DNA of 64,000 nucleotides. Source: Candidatus Kurthia intestinigallinarum (lineage in GTDB: Bacteria; Bacillota; Bacilli; Bacillales_A; Planococcaceae). Shown here in pieces: positions 36,242 through 46,702 of the stretch. The notes beneath the pieces are model-generated. The model made no database searches and had not been told where the DNA came from. It saw only the letters and a program-made list of their open reading frames with translations. The position numbers and the translations under genes are program-made. Where the stretch lies: assembly GCF_003991225.1 (NCBI RefSeq), contig NZ_JTFC01000026.1:245259-309258 (forward strand). Reading direction: 5' to 3'. Positions within the stretch are counted from its first letter, which is position 1, and each line of letters opens with the position of its first letter.

Positions 36242-37066
36242 CTAGCCGAATCGTCCAGAAACATAATCTTCTGTGCGCTTATCTGTTGGATTTGAGAAAA
36301 TTTTATCTGTCGTATCAAATTCAATGACCTCACCATTTAAGAAAAAGGCTGTTTTATCTGAAATTCGCGCCGCTTGTTGCATATTATGCGTCACAATAAT
36401 AATCGAGTAATTTTCTTTTAGCTCTTGTACAAGTTCTTCTACCTTTAATGTCGAAATTGGATCAAGTGCCGAAGTTGGCTCATCCATTAAAATAACATCT
36501 GGTTCAATCGCCAGACAGCGTGCAATACAAACACGTTGTTGCTGCCCACCTGATAAACCATATGCATTGTCATGTAAACGGTCCTTTACCTCATCCCAAA
36601 TGGCCGCACCGCGTAGTGACTGCTCAACAATTTGATCTAATACTTTTTTATTTTTGATGCCATGAATACGCGGTCCGTACGCAATATTATCGTAAATTGA
36701 TTTTGGAAAGGGATTCGGCTTTTGGAACACCATTCCCACCTTTGTACGTAGCTCCTCTACCGAATAGCCTTTATCTAAAATATTGTGCTGACGATAATTA
36801 ATTTCTCCCGTTGTACGCACACCTGGTACGAGCTCTACCATACGATTTAATGTTTTTAAATACGTCGATTTCCCACAGCCAGACGGTCCAATAATGGCCG
36901 TCACATTATTTTCTTGAATATTTAAATTAATATCTTTTAACGCATGGTTATTGCCATACCATAAATTTAATTGATTCGTTTCATAGACATTTTCACGCTG
37001 TTTATTTTTTAAAACCTGCATCTTTTTTTTGGCTTGTTGTTGTTCCTGTACGATAGCTTGTACCAT
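36242..37066 (-). CDS. pstB: Phosphate ABC transporter ATP-binding protein
   Basis: A 274-residue ABC ATPase with Walker [10 protein letters not shown], the PstB-specific [20 protein letters not shown], the signature [16 protein letters not shown] and Walker [15 protein letters not shown]. The ATG at 37066 follows GGGAGG. Only one pstB copy is present; B. subtilis has pstBA and pstBB. Confidence 0.97.
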   Translation of the reverse strand: MVQAIVQEQQQAKKKMQVLKNKQRENVYETNQLNLWYGNNHALKDINLNIQENNVTAIIGPSGCGKSTYLKTLNRMVELVPGVRTTGEINYRQHNILDKGYSVEELRTKVGMVFQKPNPFPKSIYDNIAYGPRIHGIKNKKVLDQIVEQSLRGAAIWDEVKDRLHDNAYGLSGGQQQRVCIARCLAIEPDVILMDEPTSALDPISTLKVEELVQELKENYSIIIVTHNMQQAARISDKTAFFLNGEVIEFDTTDKIFSNPTDKRTEDYVSGRFG

Positions 37067-37079
37067 GACAAGTCCTCCC

Positions 37080-37958
37080 TTAATAACGATTTTGGAATTT
37101 ATTTCGAATAAATACGGCAATACTGTTCATAAAAATTAACAGCACCATTAACACTAAAATACCAGCCGCTGCAACATATTGGAATTCTTCTTGTGGACGC
37201 TTTGCCCAGTCAAAGATCAACATCGGTAACGCCGTAAATTCACTTAATACGCCCGCTGGTAAAAACTGCACGATAACGGGAATACCAATAACAACAAGTG
37301 GTGCTGTTTCACCGATTGCTCGTGATAATGCTAAAATACTACCTGTTAGTACCCCTGGAATTGCCGCTGGTAGCACGACTTTGCGAATCGTTTGCCACTT
37401 TGTTGCGCCCATACCATAAGATGCCTCACGAAGACTTCCTGGTACCGAGCGAATCGCTTCCTGTGCTGCCACAATAATGACCGGTAAAATTAATAAACTC
37501 ATCGTTAAACCTGCTGCTAAAATACTTTTTCCCATGCCAAGCATTCGTACAAAAATCGTTAAGCCTAATAAACCGAATACAATCGATGGCACACCTGCCA
37601 GATTTGAAATATTCATTTGAATAAATGTCGTCAGCTTACTTTTTTTCGCATACTCTTCTAAATAAATCGCGGCACCTACACCAAGTAGAAGCGATACCGG
37701 TGCAACAACTGCTAGCATTGCAAGAGAGCCTACTAACCCGGCAAATACCCCTGCTTTCTCAGGAAAGCGTGATGAGAAATTTTGAAGAAAATCAAAGGAT
37801 ACATAACCAGCACCTTGTGTAATCATTCGATAAAGTAAAATGACTAAGGCAAGTAAGGCAAGTAAGGTTGCGCCAAGAAATATATTTTTAAAAACCGTAT
37901 TTTTCACACGGCGCTTCGTCATCTGGCGCTCGACAACCTCATGATTAATATAAGCCAT
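37080..37958 (-). CDS. pstA: Phosphate ABC transporter permease PstA
   Basis: A 292-residue permease with six membrane segments and the EAA-type loop ([29 protein letters not shown]). It starts immediately next to the pstC stop codon, with no spacer. Confidence 0.95.
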   Translation of the reverse strand: MAYINHEVVERQMTKRRVKNTVFKNIFLGATLLALLALVILLYRMITQGAGYVSFDFLQNFSSRFPEKAGVFAGLVGSLAMLAVVAPVSLLLGVGAAIYLEEYAKKSKLTTFIQMNISNLAGVPSIVFGLLGLTIFVRMLGMGKSILAAGLTMSLLILPVIIVAAQEAIRSVPGSLREASYGMGATKWQTIRKVVLPAAIPGVLTGSILALSRAIGETAPLVVIGIPVIVQFLPAGVLSEFTALPMLIFDWAKRPQEEFQYVAAAGILVLMVLLIFMNSIAVFIRNKFQNRY

Positions 37959-38909
37959 TTAGTATTCCTCCCTAAACTTCTTCGAAATCCATCCCGCAAT
38001 TAAATTCATCATCAACGTAAAGATAAATAATGTGAAGCCTACTGCATAAATTGAGTAATAAATTGTCGTACCATATCCTGCATCACCCGTTGAAACTTGG
38101 ACGATATACGCTGTCATTGTTTGAATAGAACCTTCTACATCAAAGTTAAATAATGGTGTTGAGCCACCTGCAAGTGACACGATCATCGTTTCACCAATGG
38201 CACGTGACATCGCGAGAACAATCGATGCAAGGACACCTGATAATGCGGCCGGTAGCACAACTTTTAAGGCCACTTCAAATTTTGTTGAGCCTAGGCCAAA
38301 TGCCCCTTCACGCATCGCATTTGGAACGCTTGATAGAGCATCCTCTGAAAGTGAAGCAATTGTTGGTAAAATCATAATACCGATAATAATCCCCGGACTT
38401 AGTGCGTTAAAAATCTCTAGACTCGGAAATACCTTTTGAAGCATCGGTGTCACAAACGTTAAAGCAAAGAAGCCATAAACAATTGTTGGTACACCAGCTA
38501 ATACTTCTAAAATTGGCTTAATCAGGCGACGAACTTTATCAGATGCAAATTCACTTAAATAAATCGCTACAGCAAGGCCAAGTGGAACCGCAACGATAAT
38601 TGCAATACCCGTTACTTTCAGTGTTCCGATAACGAGTGGTAGCACCCCGTAGGAAGGATCCCCTGCAAAAGGTAGCCATTCCGTACCCGTAATGTACTCC
38701 AAGAAGCTAACACGCCTGAAAAATTCCACTGTTTCAAAAATCAATGTAAACACAATACCAATCGTTGTGAGGACAGAAACGGCTGCTGTAATAAACAGCA
38801 ATACTGGTACTATTTTTTCTGCTTTGCGGCCAAGCCCCTTTTTTTTCTTGTCCGCAATCATTTGCTGCACATCGAGCGACTTTTCTCGTTTTTGTGAGAC
38901 CAACTTCAA
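37959..38909 (-). CDS. pstC: Phosphate ABC transporter permease PstC
   Basis: A 316-residue permease with a long cytoplasmic N-terminus, six membrane segments and the loop REGAFGLGSTKFEVALKVVLPAALSGVLAS. It forms the channel with PstA. A hairpin separates it from pstS. Confidence 0.95.
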   Translation of the reverse strand: MKLVSQKREKSLDVQQMIADKKKKGLGRKAEKIVPVLLFITAAVSVLTTIGIVFTLIFETVEFFRRVSFLEYITGTEWLPFAGDPSYGVLPLVIGTLKVTGIAIIVAVPLGLAVAIYLSEFASDKVRRLIKPILEVLAGVPTIVYGFFALTFVTPMLQKVFPSLEIFNALSPGIIIGIMILPTIASLSEDALSSVPNAMREGAFGLGSTKFEVALKVVLPAALSGVLASIVLAMSRAIGETMIVSLAGGSTPLFNFDVEGSIQTMTAYIVQVSTGDAGYGTTIYYSIYAVGFTLFIFTLMMNLIAGWISKKFREEY

Positions 38910-38925
38910 AGACTCCCTTCTATTT

Positions 38926-38958
38926 AAAAAGACGGCATGCTTTGCAGACCGTCTTTTT
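38926..38958 (-). terminator. intercistronic hairpin between pstS and pstC
   Basis: AAAAAGACGG and CCGTCTTTTT form a perfect 10-bp stem with a 13-nt loop and a T-run. A partial terminator here would give more pstS than permease transcript, as known for solute-binding-protein operons. Confidence 0.8.
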
Positions 38959-38972
38959 ACCTGCTATATCGC

Positions 38973-39932
38973 TTACTTTTTAAATTCTTCTAATTTTTTC
39001 TTATCTTCTTCATATACGTTATCTGGTGATTTCACATAACCTACGCTCTCAGCCATCGCACCTGCATTTTCAAGCGCATATTCCATGAAATTATACATTG
39101 CTGGCTCCTCTAATGCTTTATTGTTTGCATAGACGAATAATGGACGAGAAAGCGGTGTGTAATCGCCTGATTGAATCGTATCATGTGTAGGTTCTACGCC
39201 ATCAATTTTCACAACTTTTAGTTTATCTTTATTCGCTTCGTAATAAGCAAATCCGAAGTAACCAATCGCATTTTTATCTGACTCAACACCTGTTACAAGA
39301 ACATTATCATCCTCAGATAGCGTTGCTGATTTATCAAGTTGCTGTTCTTCAAGTACATCGTTTACAAAGTAATCGTATGTGCCGGAGTCAGTTCCTGGCG
39401 AGTAGAATTTAATTTCTTCATCTGGCCAGTCTTTGTTGATATCCGACCATTTTTTCTTTTTGCCGTTATCTACCCAGATCTCTTCTAGCTCTTTAACGGT
39501 CACATCCTCAATCCAATTATTATCTTTGTTAACAACGATTGAAATTCCGTCATAGGCAATCTCAAACTCTGTATAATCAATGCCTTTTTCTTTTAGTTTG
39601 GCCGCTTCCTCTTCTTTTACTGGTCGAGAAGCATTTGAGAAGTCTGTTTCGCCATTAATGAATTTTTCGAAGCCGCCACCTGTACCAGATACACCAACAG
39701 AAACTTGAACTTTTGGTTGAGTAGCTGCGTATTCCTCAACAATCGCTTCCATAATTGGTGATACAGTAGAGGAGCCATCGCCTGCAACTTTACCTTGCAA
39801 TTGTTCTTCAGATTGTGCGCTTGTTGATGTTTCTGATGACGAATTACTCGCCTTTTGATCAGCGCCACACGCTCCTAGTAATAAAGCTGATGTTGCCATT
39901 GATGTCACCATTAGGTACTTCCATTTTTTCAT
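38973..39932 (-). CDS. pstS: Phosphate-binding lipoprotein PstS
   Basis: A 319-residue extracellular lipoprotein with the lipobox LLLGAC (Cys near residue 22) and a serine/glutamate-rich linker. Phosphate-contact motifs are [25 protein letters not shown] and [13 protein letters not shown]. It binds phosphate for the PstCAB transporter. PhoP boxes lie upstream. Confidence 0.97.
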   Translation of the reverse strand: MKKWKYLMVTSMATSALLLGACGADQKASNSSSETSTSAQSEEQLQGKVAGDGSSTVSPIMEAIVEEYAATQPKVQVSVGVSGTGGGFEKFINGETDFSNASRPVKEEEAAKLKEKGIDYTEFEIAYDGISIVVNKDNNWIEDVTVKELEEIWVDNGKKKKWSDINKDWPDEEIKFYSPGTDSGTYDYFVNDVLEEQQLDKSATLSEDDNVLVTGVESDKNAIGYFGFAYYEANKDKLKVVKIDGVEPTHDTIQSGDYTPLSRPLFVYANNKALEEPAMYNFMEYALENAGAMAESVGYVKSPDNVYEEDKKKLEEFKK

Positions 39933-39991
39933 TGTTACTTCCCCCTACACATGTCGTTTGTTATTCTTTACACGTTTAACTATAAAGAATG

Positions 39992-40053
39992 ATTGTAAGG
40001 CTCGTATTTGAGTTATGTAAGGAAATATGAAAGCATTGTAAATTCCGTGTAAA
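39992..40053 (-). promoter_or_regulatory. PhoP-type Pho box and promoter of pstSCAB-phoU
   Basis: On the minus strand, TTTACA (40048-40053), TTTACA (40037-40042) and TTCATA (40026-40031) repeat with an exact 11-bp period. A weaker TTACAT (40015-40020) stands 17 nt before a TACAAT -10 (39992-39997). This matches the PhoP consensus TT(A/C/T)A(C/T)A with 5-bp gaps and places the last box at the -35 position. Confidence 0.85.
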
Positions 40054-40083
40054 TAAAAAAAAAGAACCGCTATAAAGCGATTC
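40052..40083 (-). terminator. terminator of the PBP gene
   Basis: GAACCGCT and AGCGATTC pair with one mismatch around ATAA, followed on the minus strand by nine T. The T-tract touches the first PhoP box. Confidence 0.85.
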
Positions 40084-40099
40084 TCTTCCTATTATAAGC

Positions 40100-42256
40100 T
40101 TAACGAGTAATTTTATCTCCGACCGTTTGCTTTTGATCTTTTGTTTCTTGTTTTCTCAATTTAAAGAATGCATCTACTGCTTCACGTGCCATGAGGTTAT
40201 TAGGCGTTGAGTGCTCTGCAGTCGTAGACATCCATGGCATAATAACCGCATAAGCTACTTCTGGATTATCTTTTGGCGCGAAACCAATGTGAGATACCGT
40301 AATTGAATACGTACCATATTTCTCCTTTTTTGGACCGTAGTAAATTACTTCGGCTGTTCCGGTTTTACCGGCTGCTTTATATTTTGCATCCGAGAAGAAT
40401 TTAGAAGCTGTACCGCTAGGCGTATTATAAACCATGCTCATACCTTCATGAACCTGATTGTATTCTGCCTGTGTATTATTCGTATGATTTAAAATAGTTG
40501 GTTCGATTTCTTTATCTAGTCTACCAAGTGTTTTACCATTTTCAGACGGCTCATGAATTTCTTTTAAAATATGCGGTGCAATACGATCCCCGCCATTTGC
40601 TACAGTTGACACATATTGTGCTAGTTGGAGCGGTGTATACGTATCATACTGCCCAATTGCTAAATCGAGGTATTTCCCTGGTAATGTTTCATTCCCTTTA
40701 ACCCCAGTAAATTCGCCTGGTAAATCAATACCCGTTTCCACACCTAAACCAAAACGAGCATACCCATTACGCATTTTTTGGAAGTCAGCTGCTGTGATGC
40801 CATTAATACTTTGTTGGCCATAATCAATACCTGCTACTTTTAACGCTGTTTTAAACATATACACATTCGATGATTTTTGAAGCGCAACCTTATCACTGAT
40901 AACACTTGATTGTGCACCTGATCGGTTATAAAGAGAAGATTTCGTCATGCCACCAAGCTTCATCGGTGCATCCAAAATACCTGTACCTGGGGTAATTGCA
41001 CCATATGAATACCCTGTTAATAGCGTACCCGCTTTCACGACTGACCCTACTTCATACGATGATGTAAAGGCACCAATCGAATAATCCGTTACTTTCATTT
41101 TGCCAGATTCATCGGTTTCAAGCTTTTTGCCACTCATTGATAAGACTTCACCCGTATGTGGGTCCATCATTACAAGGAATGCACGGTCTAATAAACCGGC
41201 TGTGCCATTTGCTTTTGTTTTTAATAAGTATTTTTCAACAATACTATCCGTTTTTTCTTGTAATTTACTATCAATTGAAATGACTAAGTCTTTGCCAGCC
41301 TGCCCTTCTTTAATCGTTTTCGTATCAACGACTTGGCCGCTTGAATTTGTTTCACTTTTCACAACGGCTTTTTGACCTTGTAGTAATTCTTCATATTGTT
41401 GCTCTAAATAACTTTTACCAACACGGTCATTACGTGAGTAATCTCGTGCTAAATAATATTGCAACTTATCTGCCGGAATCCCTTCTTCAGGCGTTGTTGT
41501 TTTCCCTAAGATGGTTAAATCCGATTTTTTCTTACGTGCCCAATCTGTTGTTGTGTTAACGCCTGGTAAGTTATTTAATCTTTCAGATACAACCGCAAAT
41601 TCTTTATCACTTACACCATCACTTTTAATAATCTGTGGCGATAAGTTATACCCTGCAACCATTTTGCTATAAATTGCTAATGTTTTTAAATCTGATTTGG
41701 TTAATGTTTTTAATTCTTTTTTCGTAATGCGATCTCGTGTAAGTTCATCGATTTTCGCTTGAATTTCAGATGTTTCGCCACCTTTTTTACTAATGGCTGC
41801 CTGCTCTTCTTTGCTAACTTTCTCCGCAGCAGCATCTGCATTTAAACGAATCCAATAATCTTTTTTGTCCCGCTCAGTCAACTTCGACGTATCCATTTTT
41901 ATTAACTTTGATAATGCCGTCGCTGTTTCTAACATCTCTGTTTGTTTCGTTGTAGGATATTTGGTGTACGTAATGGCATTTTTCGCTTCATTATCAACGA
42001 GCACTTTCCCATTACGATCATAAATACGGCCACGCGGAACACTTGTATTGACCGTTACTTCCTCAGTTTTTTGTAATTCCTTTACATAATCTTCACCTTT
42101 GACAATTTGCATGTAACCTAGGCGTAAAATTAAGACCGAAAATAGTACGAAAATCGAGAAGAAAAGAACATTCATTCGAAATGAAAGACTAGCGCGTTGG
42201 TTCGCTTTTGGATTCGCTGCGCGCTGCTTTTGTGCTTTTTGTTTTCGTCGCATCAA
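40100..42256 (-). CDS. pbpA: Class B penicillin-binding protein 2 (PbpA-like transpeptidase)
   Basis: A 718-residue cell-wall transpeptidase with a lysine/arginine-rich N-terminus, one membrane segment (about 27-48), a dimerisation domain with VPRGRIYDRNGKVL, and a transpeptidase domain. The active-site serine is in SVVK (GSVVKAGTLLTG), followed by SSN and KTGTAE. It crosslinks peptidoglycan for cell elongation. Position after pst matches B. subtilis pbpA. Confidence 0.94.
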   Translation of the reverse strand: MMRRKQKAQKQRAANPKANQRASLSFRMNVLFFSIFVLFSVLILRLGYMQIVKGEDYVKELQKTEEVTVNTSVPRGRIYDRNGKVLVDNEAKNAITYTKYPTTKQTEMLETATALSKLIKMDTSKLTERDKKDYWIRLNADAAAEKVSKEEQAAISKKGGETSEIQAKIDELTRDRITKKELKTLTKSDLKTLAIYSKMVAGYNLSPQIIKSDGVSDKEFAVVSERLNNLPGVNTTTDWARKKKSDLTILGKTTTPEEGIPADKLQYYLARDYSRNDRVGKSYLEQQYEELLQGQKAVVKSETNSSGQVVDTKTIKEGQAGKDLVISIDSKLQEKTDSIVEKYLLKTKANGTAGLLDRAFLVMMDPHTGEVLSMSGKKLETDESGKMKVTDYSIGAFTSSYEVGSVVKAGTLLTGYSYGAITPGTGILDAPMKLGGMTKSSLYNRSGAQSSVISDKVALQKSSNVYMFKTALKVAGIDYGQQSINGITAADFQKMRNGYARFGLGVETGIDLPGEFTGVKGNETLPGKYLDLAIGQYDTYTPLQLAQYVSTVANGGDRIAPHILKEIHEPSENGKTLGRLDKEIEPTILNHTNNTQAEYNQVHEGMSMVYNTPSGTASKFFSDAKYKAAGKTGTAEVIYYGPKKEKYGTYSITVSHIGFAPKDNPEVAYAVIMPWMSTTAEHSTPNNLMAREAVDAFFKLRKQETKDQKQTVGDKITR

Positions 42257-42353
42257 ATTCCCCCCTTCTGCTCAATTCACAATTAGTAGTATATCATTTT
42301 TCACCTTAAAAAACATAAAGTCTTAGCGGGTTCACGCAATTTTTCGTCCATAA

Positions 42354-42393
42354 AAAAAGCACGCACCTTCATGACGTGAAGGGTACGTGCTTT
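42354..42393 (-). terminator. terminator after sodA
   Basis: AAAGCACGCACCTTCA and TGAAGGGTACGTGCTTT form a long, nearly perfect stem, followed on the minus strand by T7. Confidence 0.9.
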
Positions 42394-42410
42394 GTTCCAT
42401 TTAAAATGGA

Positions 42411-43019
42411 TTATTTTGCAGCAGCGTAAAGTTCTGCTACTTTATCCCAGTTTACAACGTTCCAGAATGCAGCGATGTAGTCTGGACGTACGTTTTGATA
42501 GTTTAAGTAGTAAGCGTGTTCCCAAACATCAAGACCTAATACTGGTGTTTTACCTTCCATGATTGGAGAATCTTGGTTTGGAGTAGAAGAAATTTCTAAT
42601 TCGCCGTTTGCTACTGATAACCAAGCCCAGCCTGAACCGAAGCGAGTTTTTGCAGCGTTAGCAAATTGTTCTTTGAATGCGTCGAATGAACCAAATTTAG
42701 CATCGATTGCAGCTGCTAATTCACCTTCTGGAGCGCCTTTACCGTTTGGAGTAAGTAAAGTCCAGAATAATGAGTGGTTTGCGTGACCGCCACCATTGTT
42801 GCGTACAGCTGTACGTACTTCTTCTGGTACAGCATCTAAGTTAGCAATGATTTCTTCAACAGATTTACCGTCGAATTCTGATTTGCCTTCTAAAGCGCCG
42901 TTTAAGCCTTGTACATATGTGTTGTGGTGCTTGTCATGGTGGATTTCCATAGTACGAGCATCAATGTGTGGTTCTAGTGCGTCAAACGCGTAAGGTAATT
43001 GTGGTAATTCAAAAGCCAT
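42411..43019 (-). CDS. sodA: Superoxide dismutase (Mn/Fe family)
   Basis: A 202-residue enzyme that dismutates superoxide. Metal ligands appear as H27 in [12 protein letters not shown], the histidine of [11 protein letters not shown], and the Asp/His pair of [12 protein letters not shown]. The glutamine in TPNQDSP suggests manganese use. The 5' neighbour order yqgC-sodA matches Bacillus. Confidence 0.98.
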   Translation of the reverse strand: MAFELPQLPYAFDALEPHIDARTMEIHHDKHHNTYVQGLNGALEGKSEFDGKSVEEIIANLDAVPEEVRTAVRNNGGGHANHSLFWTLLTPNGKGAPEGELAAAIDAKFGSFDAFKEQFANAAKTRFGSGWAWLSVANGELEISSTPNQDSPIMEGKTPVLGLDVWEHAYYLNYQNVRPDYIAAFWNVVNWDKVAELYAAAK

Positions 43020-43158
43020 AATTCAAATTCCTCCTTGAGATAAGTAAATATTAGTTTTTACACTCTTAGATTATCAAAAACTTCCCGGTTGTTCAAATAA
43101 AATTCACTGAAACTGCATATTTCAGCCTTTTGACTGAAATCCTAGTAAACTTCAAGGA

Positions 43159-43638
43159 TTAGACAGCAATGACAAAAATGACAATCATGATAACTTGAAT
43201 AATCCCTTTTGTAACAACGGATGTCAAGAATCCGATGAGTGAACCGAACCCAATTTTGCAGCTTGTTAAAAAATCTTTTCGACTAACAATCCATTCTGCG
43301 ACTACAGCCCCAATAAATGGGCCTAATAGTATACCTGCGAACGGAATAACAAAAGGTCCGATTAATAAACCAATTGTACTTCCCCATACCCCTGCATTTG
43401 TGCCACCAAACTTTTTTACACTAATCCAGTTTGAAATGGCATCTGCCCCGAAAATTAATACTGTTAATAAAATTTCAATAAGCCAGAACCACCAAGGTAA
43501 ATCACCGAAGTTGAAGAAGAGGCCATATACAATAAACCCTGCAAAGATACACACAACCGCTGGAATAATCGGATAAACTAACCCGGCAAATGCCGCAATA
43601 AATAATAGGATAATAATTGTCCACGCTAAAATTGTCAT
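43159..43638 (-). CDS. yqgC: DUF456 membrane protein YqgC
   Basis: A 159-residue protein with four or five membrane segments and the glycine-rich DUF456 pattern (FGGTNAGVWGSTIGLLIGPFVIP and GPFIGAVVAEWI). The ATG at 43638 follows AGGGGGAG. Its role is unknown. It lies 15 bp after nptA and may be co-transcribed with it. Confidence 0.88.
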   Translation of the reverse strand: MTILAWTIIILLFIAAFAGLVYPIIPAVVCIFAGFIVYGLFFNFGDLPWWFWLIEILLTVLIFGADAISNWISVKKFGGTNAGVWGSTIGLLIGPFVIPFAGILLGPFIGAVVAEWIVSRKDFLTSCKIGFGSLIGFLTSVVTKGIIQVIMIVIFVIAV

Positions 43639-43653
43639 CAAACTCCCCCTTTC

Positions 43654-45270
43654 TTATTTTCTTATAGATGCTTCTGCAATATTGACACAATGGTCACCAA
43701 TTCTTTCTAAATTGCTCATCATCTCACTAAATATAATACCCGCATGGGCCGAACATTCACCATGATTTAGCCGATGAATATGTTTTTTACGACTGGCCCG
43801 TTCCATTTCATCAACTTGTTCCTCTAGCAGCATAATCTCCGCACGTAGCGAACGGTCGGCCGTATCAAATAATAAAATTGCCTTCGCTATCATTTGTTCG
43901 GTCATTTCAAACATGCGATTGAGCTCTGTCATCGCAACATCACTAAAGGAACTGCGCTGATGCATTAAATCATCATAAAGCTCTACAATATTTTCTACAT
44001 GATCGCCGATACGCTCCAAATCACGAATCGTTTCTAATAAGGTATGATGCCGTTCGGATTCAACTTTTGATAATTGGTGCGCTGAAATTTTGACTAAATA
44101 ATTCGTAATCGTCTGCTCGCTGCTATTTAAAAACCCCTCAAGCTTTAACGATTTCGTTCGCAAGCTACTATCACCTGTATTCACATACTCTCGCATTGCT
44201 TGATAGCCCTGCTGGCAAATTGTTGCCATATGAATCGTTTCTTCTTTCGCTTGGCCAACTGCTAGCACCGGTGAAATCTCTACTAAATTACGCTCTAAAT
44301 GGGTCGGCACGTAATCCGTATCAGATATATTCCCTTTAATACATTTTTTAATTATCCACATAATAGCTCCAATAAAAGGTAAGAGTACAATCGTCGTGAC
44401 ACTATTAAAAGTACCATGCGCAAAAGCGATACTCATACGTAAGCTTAAATCCGTTGTATGCTGTAGCCACGTAATATAACTAATAAATGGGGTCATAACG
44501 ATGAAAAATAATATTGTTCCAAAAATATTAATGACTACATGTGATAATGCCGCGCGTTTTGCTGACGTTGCCATCCCAATCGAAGCAACGCACACCGTTA
44601 ATGTCGTACCGATATTTTCGCCATATAAAATGGGCATCGCCGCTTCAAGCGAAACGCCCCCTTGCGCATATAAGCTTTGTAAAATGCCCACTGTCGCACT
44701 ACTAGATTGCACAATAGCCGTTGTAATGATACCGAGTAGCATGCCTGTAACTGGCATTTCACTTAATTGTCCACTCCATTCTAAAAAGCGTGTGGATTGA
44801 ATAACTGGTTTAATCGCTGAGTTCATCCAAGCTAAGCCGATAAACATCCCACCAAACCCGAATAAAAACTGTCCCATATTTTGAAACGTGTGACGCTTTG
44901 AAAAGTACACACTGAATGCGCCTAACGCTAGTATTGGAAAGGCAAAGTAGCCGATATTAAAGCCGAGTAAAAAAGCGGTCAATGTCGTACCAATATTGGC
45001 GCCTAAAATAATCCCGATTGATTGACGCAATGTCATAAAGCCGGCACTGACTAAGCCAATCGTAATAATGATGGCCGCTGTACTTGATTGTAAAATAATT
45101 GCTAAACCAATGCCGATGAGCACACCCATCATTGGATTTGCGGTATAGCGATGCAATAATAAGCGCAGCTGCTCGCCCGCCCAGTTTTGTAAACCATGTC
45201 CCATATACTTTAACGAAAATAAGAAAAACCCTAAGCCACCTATAAATTGAAACGCGGTTTGCCAATCCAT
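43654..45270 (-). CDS. Na/Pi cotransporter with C-terminal PhoU-like domain
   Basis: A 538-residue NptA/YjbB-type transporter. Two inverted repeats carry the QSSTAAIIITIG and QSSSATVG motifs (about 60-72 and 190-200) amid eight or so membrane segments. Residues about 340-538 form a PhoU-like helical domain (LETIRDLERIGDHVENIVELYDD and MMSNLERIGDHCVNIAE). It is expected to move phosphate with sodium. TTTACA repeats in its promoter place it in the Pho regulon by inference. Confidence 0.9.
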   Translation of the reverse strand: MDWQTAFQFIGGLGFFLFSLKYMGHGLQNWAGEQLRLLLHRYTANPMMGVLIGIGLAIILQSSTAAIIITIGLVSAGFMTLRQSIGIILGANIGTTLTAFLLGFNIGYFAFPILALGAFSVYFSKRHTFQNMGQFLFGFGGMFIGLAWMNSAIKPVIQSTRFLEWSGQLSEMPVTGMLLGIITTAIVQSSSATVGILQSLYAQGGVSLEAAMPILYGENIGTTLTVCVASIGMATSAKRAALSHVVINIFGTILFFIVMTPFISYITWLQHTTDLSLRMSIAFAHGTFNSVTTIVLLPFIGAIMWIIKKCIKGNISDTDYVPTHLERNLVEISPVLAVGQAKEETIHMATICQQGYQAMREYVNTGDSSLRTKSLKLEGFLNSSEQTITNYLVKISAHQLSKVESERHHTLLETIRDLERIGDHVENIVELYDDLMHQRSSFSDVAMTELNRMFEMTEQMIAKAILLFDTADRSLRAEIMLLEEQVDEMERASRKKHIHRLNHGECSAHAGIIFSEMMSNLERIGDHCVNIAEASIRK

Positions 45271-45306
45271 TTTTGTCGTTCCTCCTAAGTCTTGATGTCA
45301 CACTAA

Positions 45307-45357
45307 ATTATGTACTACATGTAAATCATTTGTAAATCATTCCTTTTTTACTGTAAA
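45307..45357 (-). promoter_or_regulatory. PhoP-type boxes upstream of the Na/Pi cotransporter
   Basis: Minus-strand TTTACA at 45331-45336 and 45320-45325 have an 11-bp period, with TACATA at 45309-45314 in phase. A further TTTACA at 45352-45357 is one base off phase. A CATAAT at 45307-45312 could be the -10, 18 nt after the second box. Confidence 0.6.
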
Positions 45358-45493
45358 GCACTGCAACTTTCCAATCAAATCCTTCGTTTACTGTAAGAAA
45401 AAGGCTTATACTTATGAAAGAACAAGTATTACAACATTAAAACACCACAAAAATGCTGTCTCAGACAATTTTTGTATACGAAATGTTTCTTTG

Positions 45494-45523
45494 TTGTCAA
45501 TTCATAAAAAACACTGCTAAAAT
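45494..45523 (+). promoter_or_regulatory. candidate sigma-A promoter of ispG
   Basis: TTGTCA (45494-45499) and TAAAAT (45518-45523) with an 18-nt spacer, 43 nt before the start codon. Confidence 0.55.
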
Positions 45524-45566
45524 AGTGAATAGTGAAGGCAAAAAGCCTATGAAGGAGAGAGTTTTC

Positions 45567-46679
45567 ATGAATGAAATCACACACCGTTCTAAAACACGCC
45601 CTGTACGTGTTGGGGATTTAACTATCGGTGGTAGCAATGAAGTCATCATTCAAAGTATGACAACAACAAAAACACACGATGTAGAGGCAACTGTAGCAGA
45701 GATTCTTCGTCTTGAAGAAGCAGGCTGTCAAATCGTTCGTGTCGCTTGCCCAGATGAACGCGCAGCAGATGCATTAGCAGACATCAAAAAACGTATCCAC
45801 ATCCCATTAGTTGCAGATATCCACTTTGACTATAAACTTGCCTTAAAAGCAATTGAAGCAGGCGTAGATAAAATCCGGATTAATCCGGGGAACATCGGTC
45901 GCAAAGAAAAAGTAGAAGCTGTCGTTAATGCAGCAAAAGCAAAAGGTGTACCAATTCGTATTGGTGTAAATGCCGGATCACTCGAACGTAAAATCGTTGA
46001 AAAATATGGTTACCCTACTGCAGATGGTATGGTTGAGTCTGCACTTCACCACATTAAAATCCTAGAAGATTTAGACTTCCACGATATTATCGTATCGATG
46101 AAAGCTTCTGATGTAAATCTAGCAATCGAAGCGTATGAAAAAGCCGCAAAAGCTTTTGATTACCCACTACACTTAGGGATTACAGAATCAGGCACATTAT
46201 TCTCTGGTACAATTAAATCTGCCGCCGGTCTAGGTGCGATTCTTTCAAAAGGTATCGGGAATACATTACGTATCTCTTTATCTGCTGACCCTGTAGAAGA
46301 AATTAAAGTAGCACGTGAATTATTAAAAACATTTGGTTTAGCTTCTAATATTCCAACATTAATTTCTTGCCCTACTTGTGGACGTATTGAAATTGATCTA
46401 ATCTCAATTGCTAACGAAGTAGAAGAGTATTTACAAACAATTAAAGCACCAATTAAAGTGTCTGTACTTGGCTGTGCCGTAAACGGTCCTGGTGAAGCAC
46501 GTGAAGCCGATATTGGTATCGCTGGTGCGCGGGGTGAAGGTTTATTATTCCGTCACGGTAAAACTGTTCGTAAAGTTCCTGAAGAAACAATGGTTGAGGA
46601 ATTGAAAAAAGAAATTGATATTCTTGCAGAAGAATATTATGCGAAACAAGCGGCTGCAAAAGAAGAAGCAACGAAGTAG
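45567..46679 (+). CDS. ispG: 4-hydroxy-3-methylbut-2-enyl-diphosphate synthase IspG
   Basis: A 370-residue 4Fe-4S enzyme of the MEP pathway making HMBPP. It begins [21 protein letters not shown] and shows [14 protein letters not shown]. The three cluster cysteines are in [12 protein letters not shown] and [12 protein letters not shown]. The ATG at 45567 follows GAAGGAGAG; the longer frame upstream crosses the promoter. IspH at 53586 is the next enzyme. Confidence 0.97.
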   Translation: MNEITHRSKTRPVRVGDLTIGGSNEVIIQSMTTTKTHDVEATVAEILRLEEAGCQIVRVACPDERAADALADIKKRIHIPLVADIHFDYKLALKAIEAGVDKIRINPGNIGRKEKVEAVVNAAKAKGVPIRIGVNAGSLERKIVEKYGYPTADGMVESALHHIKILEDLDFHDIIVSMKASDVNLAIEAYEKAAKAFDYPLHLGITESGTLFSGTIKSAAGLGAILSKGIGNTLRISLSADPVEEIKVARELLKTFGLASNIPTLISCPTCGRIEIDLISIANEVEEYLQTIKAPIKVSVLGCAVNGPGEAREADIGIAGARGEGLLFRHGKTVRKVPEETMVEELKKEIDILAEEYYAKQAAAKEEATK

Positions 46680-46702
46680 TCATTCACTTAGGAGGGCATT
46701 CG

